Source: Watersipora subatra (taxonomy: Eukaryota; Bryozoa; Gymnolaemata; Cheilostomatida; Watersiporidae). Taken from it: 64,000 nt of DNA. The DNA lies in assembly GCF_963576615.1 (NCBI RefSeq), contig NC_088711.1, positions 7,182,369-7,246,368 on the forward strand, written 5' to 3'. Below the pieces are notes generated by a model, which worked only from the letters and a program-made list of their open reading frames with translations, was not told the DNA's origin and searched no databases. Positions 1 to 12,500 of the stretch are shown piece by piece (the stretch's first letter is position 1; each line of letters begins with the position of its first letter). A program made the translations under genes and the position numbers.

Positions 1-352
1 AGATCTATGCGTAAGATCTATGTGTGATAAACTTGTTGCATGTTTTATCAATAATAGAGTGTCCCTCATCGAATGATTTTGAAAAATATTACCATTACTG
101 TAGGACTTATCAGTTTGTGCATCAAAAGATCTCTTGCCACAAATTAACCCACCCATATAGCTATTGCCACTTACTACATGTGTAAATAGCAAATTCATTC
201 CAAGTACTTTTCACCACATTATGCTTAAGTCATCATAATGCTATTCTATTGACACTCGGGCTAAGTATATTAGCTGGGCGTTTTTGCTTTACCATATTCT
301 ATCTGAGTTTGTTATAATAAATATGAGTATAAGTCTACTGTTTATTTTGTAG

Positions 353-507
353 TTTACACTTCTGAAAAGAAAGGTAATGATGACACTGGAGATGGTACAA
401 AGGAAAATCCCTTCAAAACTGTAAAAAGGGGTGTTCGAGAGTCGCTGGACAAGAATGGGGAAGTTTACAGTGATGCCAAGCCAACAGAAAACGGAGATGC
501 TCCAGCT
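353..507 (+). CDS. NARS1: NARS1 exon (first in window)
   Basis: Acceptor TTTTGTAG, then two bases finishing a split codon, then [19 protein letters not shown]. Ends at a weak donor (GTACGA). The next exon continues in phase 0. Confidence 0.8.
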
Positions 508-3500
508 GTACGATACTAGCAATAGTTCAATTTTCTTTTTGAAATATTAGTTTTGCTACTTTATTGAATGGTTTAATGGTGGATTGAATAATATTGGTCT
601 GTATAATTTACTGTACATGTATTCTCACTCAGGAGGAGTATGAACTAGTCGCGAAGGCACAGATTAAAAAATTGACAAAAATCTGCGCAAGGGAGAAGGC
701 GAAAGAAGCTGAAGCCGATATGCGTGCTGTAAGTGTCTGCTATTTTAGTGAATTTTAGTTTGTTATTTTGTCTCTGCGTTACTGTTGTTTATTCGCTGCC
801 TTTGCAGCAAGAAAGTGCAAAACGCCATGAACAGAATCTTGAGGCTGCGAGATCAATTACAATTACTGAAGACACGTCGTTGCCTGAAGCCGTTAAGATC
901 AAAATTCGGGATGCTGAGCAGTATCGGGGTAAGATTTGTTGCTTGGTCATTATGCCATCATAAATGAGACATTTACATTTATCCAATTGCATAAGAAGTA
1001 ACAAAGGTTTTCTACACACTCTAATATGCATTTTTTAAACCATTGTTAAACCTGATTTATAAAAATACTTGTTTACAGGAAAGAGGATTGCGGTAGAAGC
1101 CTGGGTACACAGGCTAAGACGTCAAGGCAAAAGTCTTATGTTTCTTGTTCTCAGAGATGGGTCAGGGTACCTGCAGGCAGTTTGCAGCAACGCTATGGTT
1201 CGTATATTTCCTTTTCATTTTGATTTCACTTATTCTATATTGAAGCAGACTGTAACTTTTCAAGTTTATTGCAGTGCCAGACATATGATGCTGTCAGGCT
1301 GACCACGGAATGCTCAGTAAGGGTGTGTGGCACACTGGAAGAAGTACCAGCAGGTCAGAAGGTCAGTGTCTCTCGTATTTACCTTTTGCTCCTTAGAGTT
1401 TGCTAGAAAGGTCATTCCTTTTGTGTCGCTATGAAAGCGTAGGAATAATTTTATTGTTTTTGTTTAAGAATTGATGAAAATGGATTACCGGTATAGTTAT
1501 AAACAAATATTTAGGATATTGAAGCTACCTGTAATATCCCCTTATCTCCACAATGTTCTGTTGGATTTGCAGGCTCCAGGAAACCATGAGCTGAAGGCTG
1601 ACTACTGGGAGATGATAGGGGACTGCCCACCAGGTGGCGCTGACAGTCTTTTTAATGAGGAAGCCAGTGTGGATATGCAGCTCACCAACAGGCACATAAT
1701 GATCAGAGGAGAGAATGTATGTCAGACATTTGGGCCAGAGAACTTGCTTTTTACGTTTGTGTACATTTCAAAGTAAATGTGATTGACTACATATGTGCGA
1801 CATATCTACTTGTAAGGTTGAACCTCTTACAAGTAAAATGAGTCGCTCTTAAGATTGGGTGTCGCGGTTATACCTGCCATAGCTCAAGCAATGGCTGACA
1901 ACAGTCGCTATCGTAGTAACATAGATCGGTCTCTTTTAGAACTGCAAGGAAAATATTTGTGATGGAATATAACAATGATTGCTATTAGCCGGATATTATA
2001 TATTTTTTTCTGTCCAAGTAAGTGTATTCTCTAGACTGTATAACTTACAGTGATCTCTGTGTGATATCTTATGACAATGCCTAATAACAGTTTTTCTCTT
2101 CACCGCCGATACAAGCTTTATACAGCCATGTGCAAACTTGGATATGCATGCAGAGCATTGTTTGTAGACATCAAAGATATTGAAGATGCGTTCAGTAGCC
2201 ACTCAGTGCCTACGGCAGCACTACTTCAGCAAGGGCTATTTTGAAGTCTGCCCACCAACACTTGTGCAAACCATGTGCGAAGGAGGCTCAACTCTTTTCA
2301 ACCTCGACTACTTTGGCGAGCCTGTGAGTTTTCTTAAGCGCATCACTACTTGGCAATCTCATATAGATTTGGTTTTTGTGTCGATCTTCTCCCCCTTTCA
2401 TTCTCTCCTAGGCTATCTCCTTATGCTAGTCTCACTCTTTGTATTATCTCTCGTTAGAGTAGTATGTCTGCTTCAGGGGCCAAACCATGTCAATGGCTTA
2501 AAAAACCTTGATGATCTTACGCAATAACTTACCTAGTAACTTACCTAGTAAATTGTTGTGTAAGGTTAAGTTAATAGGTAAGTTAATAGGTAGGTTACCT
2601 AGTAACTTGCCTAATAACTTAGCTAGTAAGTTACCAATGACAACACTCGCCTCTACTATGCAGCTAGTAGCCGCTCATATTTCACTCGACTTCACTCAAA
2701 GCAGATAGAAATTTTTAGAAAAATTTAAAGACTTTTACGTAGGATTTGTGTTTCACTTTGAAACCTGCTTTTCATGCTTTTGTGAATATTGTTGGATGAT
2801 GCACAATATTCCATGGGTAATATACAATTCACAGAAAGAACCAGCATGAAGTTGAATCTGTCGTGTGCCAGACTCTGTTAAAGATTAATTTGCACAAATC
2901 TCTAGTAAATTTTATCAGAAAGTATTAGTATTTTTCTTGACGTTTGACGTGATCTGATTGCCAGGATGTTTAAACCTGACCCTAAAAACCTGATTATAAA
3001 ACCTGATCACGATTAAAACATTGAAATCAATCCAAAGTGCGATTATGACGTCTATAATTTCAAAGAGACCGACAGAATAGAGACCCGTAATACCGTAACA
3101 CGAACACAATAGTCGTTATCAACTATCACAACGATAACAACTATTGATGCCATTTTGCATGTACTTTTCTTCTGAGCATTTTAACCACATTTTGTTGATT
3201 TTAATCTTGAAACTTCTTGGAAATTTGATCACCTCAAACATTAAAAACAATCGCAAATGATATATAACTATTGATACTTTCTGATAAAATCTACGAAAAT
3301 TTTGTCTAAGTTCATCTTCAAACCATTGCTTACTACAAGCCGCGTAGCGCGGTTCGACACATCATTTGTGTATGGCAAAGAGCTGCGCGTGACGGCTTTC
3401 GCAGGTAGGCTTAGTAGAAGACGATTCTGGTCGGTGAGTAGTTAATTAATTAGCCTATAATATCTTTAATTAAACGAAAGGAAACAATATGGTGGTCCCG

Positions 3501-6500
3501 TTGAGTGGAAGACATGTTACAGCCTACTTTAAGCTGAGTTTTACTTTGTCAAATCGTTTTTTTATCGCAATTTTCACTTTACGATGACCAGCCTTGTCAG
3601 ACGCATTACAGCCACCAATGTTTCACAAAACCAGATCAATCGACTTTTGATGATGCTCTATTTACTAATAGTGCTAGTGGCAGTAATTATTTTATTTTTT
3701 AACAGTTATAATAATAACAATTATAATAATAATAGTTATAATAATATTTCTATAACCCGCAGTAATAGTGATAACTCTTACTACTCGAAGCATGCAAAAG
3801 CATACTCACTGTAGTATGGAGAGGGAGTGGAAATGTTTTGAAGCTCATTCTTCATCACACTGGACCTTTATGGCATTGACTGATGTAAAATTTTCTTCTG
3901 ATTAATTTGGTATCAAAATATTTTTCATAGACATTGTGTATCAAAAGTTATGACAACTTATGTATATGCACCATTGCCAAATATTAAACCAGAACTGCCA
4001 CGAACAACTGTTATCGTTTTTTCTAGGTAAATCAGACACGCCGATTCTGATTTTGTACTTAAATAAAGATTGGTCCACTAACCTTCAAAGTCATGAAGGC
4101 TTTTTTACAGCGTTTTAATATCGGTCTCGAAAACAACACGATCGGCGCAACAAGCTCCGCCCATAAATACGTGACGTATGCTAGCTTTTCAGGAACGGAA
4201 GTTGGGGGATGTTTAGTCCGATTTAGAATGATACAGATGGGTGTCTTAAAACCCATTATTGTCTAAAGTCAGCCTTCAAAATAATCTCAGTCTTTTATGA
4301 AAGGTAGATAAACTATTTAAACTTGCTCATAGATTGTTACAGGATGTTTAATAGGCCGAATGCTGAGAAAAATGAGATCAAAAAAGCGCGATTTTATCAC
4401 AGGGTAGCGTTGTTACCGCGCTTTTTTGAACTCATTTTTCTCGGCGTTCAGCTTATTAAACATCTTTTAACAATCTATTAGCAATTTTAAATAGTTTATC
4501 TACCTTTCATAAAAGACAGATTATTTTGAAGGCTGTATTTAGACAGTAATGGGTTGTAAGACACCCATCTGTATCATTCTAAATCGGACTAAACATCCCC
4601 CAACTTCCGTTCCTGAAAAGCTAGCATACGTCACGTAATTATGGGCGGAGCTTGTTGTGCCAATTGTGTTGTTTTCGAGACCAACATTGAAACGCTGTGA
4701 AAAAGCCTTCATTACTCTGAAAGTTGGTGGACCAATCTTTATTTTTAGTACAAAATCGGAATCAGTGTGTCTGATTTACCTAGAAAAAACCAATAAAAGT
4801 TGTTCGTGGCAATTATGGTTTAAATTTTACTGAATATTTAATTGCGTCTGAGTAAAGAATTAATTGGTTAGGAAGAGTTAATACTTACATCTTGTGTGAG
4901 AGCAGAATGGAGCTTTTGGCATGTGCAAGTCTTTACATTCCATCTTGTTAGGCTTTAGCCCTAGTATGAGAAAAGATGTTTTTTATTGTGTCTGTTTTGA
5001 AGAGATATTCAAATACCTACTCGTACTATTTTTGTGATGAATTGCTTTCAATGCTCTGCTAAGATGGCAGTATTCCTCTTTTTTCATGCCAACCAGTTTT
5101 CACATAATCAACTTCGTTATATTTCATTTATCCAGTTTTCTTTGCTCCAGACTTGCCTTTGGTTTGTATAGCACCAGAAACCTGGTATTTGTTAGGAACT
5201 GAACTCTCATATTCTTGGTAAATATTTTCATCCACGAAAAGCCTACTTGAAACATCTCACCACATGTTATCAAACGCTTAGATATTGAGGTGTGAGAGAC
5301 TTATCAGATCAACTTCGCTCAGTGTCAGACTCCAGCGATATTTATTACTTCCTCTCGTGTCAGGCTATCGCATCCTGTTTCATGCTTGATCTGTCTTATT
5401 GTCGCCCATATACACAGTTTTACACGTGTCACCAGTTTGACTTTTAATACTAAATCTTTTTATAAGGTATATACACTGGTGAATATTATAAATGAAATGG
5501 CGTGTGGGAAGAAACTATATTGTAGTGGTAACCAGTAGTAACCATGTCAACAAATACACAAATTGTGACCATGTCATCACAAGCTTATTTATTAAGCCGA
5601 ATGGCGCAGGCCTGGCATACATGCGACTATCAATCTGTCTGTAGTAGAATTATAGGCTCATCCTGAAGTAGTATTTAACAATTATAGGCTATAGTTTGAT
5701 AGCAGGTCTATTATATATAGAGTCATCTATAATAGTTGTTAGTTGTCAGCTTTCGCTGACTAATTTGACCTTTTCATTGCCTTTCCTTTGACAAATGAAC
5801 TCGGAATTGACCAATTACCTTTTAACGCTCCTTCCTTTTTTTTTGTTTATTCTGATCTCAAATTATTTTTGTATTCGATAGTTTTTCTAATGAGGTGATT
5901 TAAAGTCTCATGAAGACCTCATGTAACAGTAACACAAAGCAGGATAAAATCTTTATTTTATAGATAGAAAATAGTACCATAGTTGTTCCATATAAAACAG
6001 CTAGAATCTATTTTTTGGTGATTTTTAGTTTTGTGTTCGCCATTAAATATTTGAAATCTGACTAAACTTTTTCCAAAAAAAAACACAAATTCTCATCTTT
6101 TACTCGTCGAATCATATGAGTGCTGTCTTTGCACGCGACAGCCAACAGTAAAGATCTGATGATTTCATAATTGCAAGTGATCACTTGTATAGGGATAGCT
6201 TGGCTTATAAGGGATGGTAATATATTCTCTAAGCAGACATTGACGGCCTTCAGGTTGGACTGATGTTTTGAATGTTGGTGTTAGATAATAGTCAATTGGC
6301 TGATGTATGTGCTGGTCTTTAAGCACTTCGCTGTTTATTAATCATCATGTACTCCTACCATCTCTATATGAAGTGTCATTCGTTAATGTTTGACAGGCTT
6401 ATCTGACTCAATCCTCTCAGCTCTACCTGGAGACAGTCATGCCAAGTATGGGTGATGTCTTCTGCATAGCGCAGTCGTATCGTGCAGAGAAGTCACGAAC

Positions 6501-9500
6501 TCGTCGTCATCTTGCCGAATACACCCAAGTGGAGGGTGAATGTCCATTCATAACTTTTCCTGAGCTCCTTGATGCTATTGAAGATCTTGTGTGTGACACA
6601 GTAGACCGAATTCTCAAATCTCCTTACAGTCAGCTGCTATATGACCTTAACCCGGTGAGTTGCAGCGCTGCTGCTTTGGCTAGGGAGTGTGCATTTTGGC
6701 CAGTTATACCAACTGTTTCACAATGCCATGATTGTTCCTAGATGTCGTTTAATTTTTATCGATTTGTTGTCGTTGGATTGACGACGGTTCATCGTCATTG
6801 CTTCCCATTTTTATTAGTTTGGATGCTGTAGGATTCCTTACGTGTACTCAAAAAGGCTACAGGGTGATTAAATATCGAAAAATATCTTTCTTTGACTGTG
6901 GTATGTGTTGAGTCATCTTTTCTGCCTCTGCTTATTCATAAGTTTGGAGTTATCTTCTATGTGACGCTCTCAATAAACATGTCGATTAGACACTGTAATC
7001 AAAGAAGGAATCCAACAAAACTATTTTTCGCAGTAAAAATGCATCTGTTCTACAGCGAGTGTTCAGTTATTTTATCCGAGCGGATATTTATGAAGGTAAT
7101 TATCTCAGGCTAGGATTTGTAATGGTGCTTCGAAATGCATCTTAAATGCTGTCAGGGAAGCTTGCAAGACTCGATATCGTCTACCTGCATTTACTCCAAT
7201 CAAAGCATAACTACTGTAATTCTTCTACAATTCTTTGGGGTGTGATTTGGAAGCCAAACACATCCAATTGTTTACCATTACAAACAGGGAATCCCAAGTA
7301 GCCTTGTTAATGACCTCTACAGATATTTGTAAATTCTAACGGCCAAGGTGGTTGAAGAAATTTTCTTTCTTCTAGGACTTCAAGCCTCCAAAAAGACCTT
7401 TTAGACGAATGGCTTATGCTGATGCAATAGTCTATCTTAAAGAGCATGACATCAGGAAGGATGATGGCACCTTCTATGAATTTGGAGAGGCGAGTTGTTA
7501 ACATGGTACTTCCTCTCGGCTTTTCAAAATGATAAGTATTTGTTGTCAGCTGTATGTTGCCTGTTAACCCTTTGGCTGGATTAAAGCCCCACAAAAACAC
7601 CCGAAATTTGTGTAATTTATTTTTGAAAATTCAATAAAATCGGTATTTTATGAACATGCATAGCTCAAACTGAAATTTATTTCTATGAACAAAATCTTTT
7701 TTACACAAACATTCATTTACATATTTAGTACTGTAAAAATAACTACAACCATGTACAACTGTCTCTGTATGAAATGCTTGGAAGCATTCCTTACGGTAGA
7801 GTCCAACGCTATAACGTAGCCATGCGAGCTACCATAACGATTGTTTTTTTTCTGTATATTCCAAGTATATTAAAAGTCCAAAGAGTTTACAATACTTCTA
7901 ACATCTGAATTATTTTTATTCTGATCAGACAAAAGATCACTAACGATCGCAGGATCAAATACATTTTTATTTTACCATTTTAAACGTCGAGCCGGTTTTG
8001 GCTGGTTTTTCCAACTTTTATTCTTTTCCAAGGAGGAGCCATTTCTTTAGCTTTTAGCACAAAGCAACGCTTCTCAGATAATGGTTTCATATGGTAATTC
8101 ATCGACTAATATCTTGTTGATGATATTTAAAACTTACTAGCGTTCATATTCTTTGTTTAACATTACTAGGCGACAGTTTTATAAACGTCTACCGAAAGCG
8201 ACATAAATGTCGTTTCCCCACGCAACCGATAAACGACATTTTTGTCATTTCTCCAGCCGAAGGGTTAATCATATAATTTTCATTCCTAGCTTGTGTAAGA
8301 TATGTAATCCACAGACGAACATCATGCTATCTACTGCGCAAGTCTTGTTGATTATGTTCTCATACTCTGTGGTAACCTGTTCGCAGCTATCTTGATTGGG
8401 CATATGGGACACATTAATTTGAAATTAGAGATGCCCTGATTCTAAATTCACCAGCCAATTCAGATACCGATCCAATATACCGATTATTATTAAAAAATAA
8501 TTTGGTTCAGATCATTTGTGTTGCATAAATAGTTGTTCATTTTATTATAGAAAATATAAATATTAATGTATTTGTGTGTATTTATTTATAAAAAAAAGAG
8601 ATCTATACATTCACATACTGACATACCGTGCATGTAGTAACAAAACACAAAACAAAACAAGCATGTAGTACAAGAAACACACTATGTTTCTTGTAATTTG
8701 TATTTAAAAATAGTAATTACTGTTAGTGGTACAGCTCTCTGTGATAATGAAGTCTCTCTTCTATTGCTGAAGGAACTGCTGCGCCTGTACAAGTTTAGGG
8801 CAAATCAATGTTTCTTTTAATTACTGTTAGTAATGCAATTCTCTCAGTGAAAAATCTTCTATCGCTCTAAATGTAGCCAGTCATACTGAAAAGGGACTCA
8901 CTTGCCAAAGAGGATGGAGGACAGGCTAAATGTGTATATAAATACAATAAAAGAGAAAAAAAATTACATTCACAACGCAAATAAACCCAATGAGAACAAC
9001 CCAACAAACAGCTATGTATCGTCAGGATCAAGAATGAGATAGATAACTTTATGCATCGTCTACTCAAATTACTTTCATAATGATAGTAAATAGAAATATT
9101 ACACTGCATTCTTGTTTCCCTTTGTTATCTTGTTCGTGATTGGCTTCAATAAATCCCATCGCTGTAATTGGGAAATACTACGCTTTGTGATCACGTCCTG
9201 ACTAAAGCAAAAAGGTTCCTCAGCTGTGTTGATGTTGATCAGGCTATAGACATGAAATAAATAGTGTGACAGGCTCGGGATTCATTAGGTAAAAGTAAGA
9301 AACTTGCAGCTGATGATCTTTATTAGTGTAACAGGCTAAAATATTGTTTTCGGCTAAATATTTCGGCTAAATATGGTGAAAAGTGTCGGAAGTTTCGGAT
9401 TTTCTCAGAGTAGATTAACCGATACTGATTCAGATGCTAAACACCCATATCGGCACCGATACAGATTCCGATACCAAAATTGGGACAACTCTATTTGAAA

Positions 9501-12500
9501 TCAAAAAAAGATAGTAGTTTTTTAAGCTGTTTGTTTATAGCTCACAAACATTTATGTCTGTGTCAGGATATCCCAGAGGCTCCTGAACGAAAGATGACCG
9601 ACCAGATAAATGAGCCAATCCTTCTCACAAGATTTCCGGCACCGATAAAATCTTTCTATATGCCAAGGTGTAAGGACGACACAAGAGTTACAGAGTCGGT
9701 AAGGTGCTACATATTGTGTAGAATGACCTGTAGGGGCTCAGAGGAAAGCGTCGTTACAAATGATGCTTAAGAGATTTGTAGCAGTATTCAAATGCCCTCT
9801 GTCATCAGGCCAGCCGTAACACTGCTCACGGATCTGTCCCCATTGCAGGTTGACCTACTCATGCCTGGTGTCGGTGAGATTGTCGGAGGTTCCATGAGGT
9901 CTCACAATATGGATGAGCTACTCGCTGGCTATAAGCGAGAGGGCATTGACCCAACCCCTTACTACTGGTACACTGACCAGGTATGGTTGGCTATGTCATC
10001 GTAACAACTTGATACACTCTGGTGTCTCAAGGCTGGTTCTCCAAAGCTAGTATACTAAGTTAGCTCTTTTTACTGATGTAATTCAACCTTTGTCTTTTCT
10101 GTATAGAATCACAGATAATCAGTCATATCGTGTTCGGAGCTGTATCAACTGATCATTCAGAGCAATGTTATCACCTGATCAGAAAAGTTGTTGAATTTGA
10201 CAAGATTGCTTGTATTTACGTTTTACTTTATTGGCTCATTGTGATACGATAACCAATCAGAAAATACATCAACACCCAGCGAGCGTGGTTTCATGTCATC
10301 CTGTACAACAATCAGTTTTACTTTTAAACCCGTTCATTGGTTTTTGTTAAATCTTTTGCCCATTTGTTTTTACAAACAGTCATCGTAATTCTAATTATTC
10401 AAACAAAGTTAATCACCTGCTTACAGCTAATCTTGAAATCAAAGTAAATTCTCTTGAGCAGAGTGTTGATATGCTACAAGAAGTTGATCAAACTTAGCGG
10501 TTAATTGGTTAACTCGTCAGTCTTTACTATAATAAGACCTGTGTCCGTCCTTTCATCTGTCCTTTCATCTGTCGGAAGCCATGGTTAGAGATTACAATAA
10601 ACGGAATTACAACTCGAGGCAATCAGCTTAGTAGACTGACACTGTGACACCTGCTCTGATCGACTGCGTTGCGGCGTGTCAGAACACAGTAGACGCTCCT
10701 GCAATGTGAATAATCCATTCCGGGGACGTTTACGTTATACAAACAGTAAAATAAATGTAAATTGCTTAATCCGTTCCAAGATCATCCAAATTCACCCTTT
10801 TGGCCCTTCATAAAGGAAAAAACTAGACTCAACTTTCTTCATTTAAAGACTACAATAACTGTAGTATTATTGGTATAAAAATTGTATCAACAACTCCTCT
10901 CCTTTTTATTATCACTTTCACTCGGTTTTTGGTCCATGATTCCAGCGATTTTACGATAAGCCAAGGGGAAGGCACACCTTCGTGTCGATTTACATAGATT
11001 TTTTCTTTTTTTTTAGACAGCAAAGCCTCTTCTAAAAAGAAAGATTACTTACAAATATTTTATGTCTAAAATTAAGGGTAACAAAAATATCTTTGCTATA
11101 ATAAAAATGGTGTCTGTCTGTTCGTCTCTTTGTCACCAGGGTTCGAGGTTAGGAAAAATGATAGCTTTCAACCAGACTCCAATTAGTGACATTCAGCTTA
11201 GTATACCAACACAGTAATACATGCACCAATCGATCGCCTTTAAGTATTTTTGAATAATTACGCAGCTGACAATCTATCACGGTGGACTAGACCGCTACGG
11301 TACTAGTCCCACGACCAAACAAGAGCGAAGCGATTGATTGGGAGATTTATAATAAATGCACATGTGCACACAACTCCCGAAAAATTATCCGTTATTGGCC
11401 GTCACCAAACCCTTGTAGCGAAATCCTATCAACAAATTTAACTATTTTTCAGTAAAGTCGTTTAAGTATAATAATAATACAAAACGCATATAAATCTATT
11501 TAAATATGTTACCAAGCCTTTGAGAGGTTACCGCAAATTCCTAAAACTAACCCATCTGATCGGATTATACATAAATAGACAGATTAATTCTGCCAAAAAT
11601 CGCCACAAAACGCTTGATCAGCTTGGTTTATTAATAGGTTCGACCAACCTACGAAACGCCAATAAAGCCGTGCAGTAGATAGTAGAACTATTTAGCAGTG
11701 CGCAATTCAGCACGAGAAAAACATGCTCATTTCACCAGTCTATGGCATTGTTTAATTGCCAAGAAGGTTTGTGTACTGTTTGAGGCGTAGACCGATTTAC
11801 AGGTACGAAAATGTGGTACACAGTTTACGAGCCTACGTTTTTGTCCAATTACCGAAGGTCTTTCAAATTGTCTAAAACATCAGCCAGATTTCTTTACATC
11901 TTATCTACAAGATAGGGCGTTACTACAACGCCCTTTTATAACAAGAACATTTCTTTATTTCACTCCAGTTTGCATAAAACTTCCAGACGCGTAAATGCCA
12001 ACGCTTGCTTTCTGTTACATGTCGCTGTCAAAACCATTCTACATTCACAACACAACCAACTTCCAAACTGTATATTACACATCAGCTTGCCGTTTAACTT
12101 TTAATATTACATTTCAGAGATATAATAAACATATTTCTTTATTGTTGTTGTTAGTTAAATTACGTACAGTAGGTTAGGTCTACAGCTTGAATTAATATTT
12201 ATTTTATTATTGTAAAACATAAGTTTGAGATAGTTAAATATTTATTTTATTAACATTTATTTCTGTTACATATCGTTGTCAAAACCGTTCTGCATTCAAC
12301 ACAACCGATTTTCAAACTGTATATTACAATATATTTTACTTTTAATATTGCATTTCAGAGATATAATAAACATATTTCATTATTGCTGTTGTTAGTTAAA
12401 TTACGTACAGTAGTTTAGGTCTACAGCCTGAATTAATATTTATTTTAACCAACAACCAACTTTCAAATTGTATATTACACAGCAGCTTGCCATTTTACTT

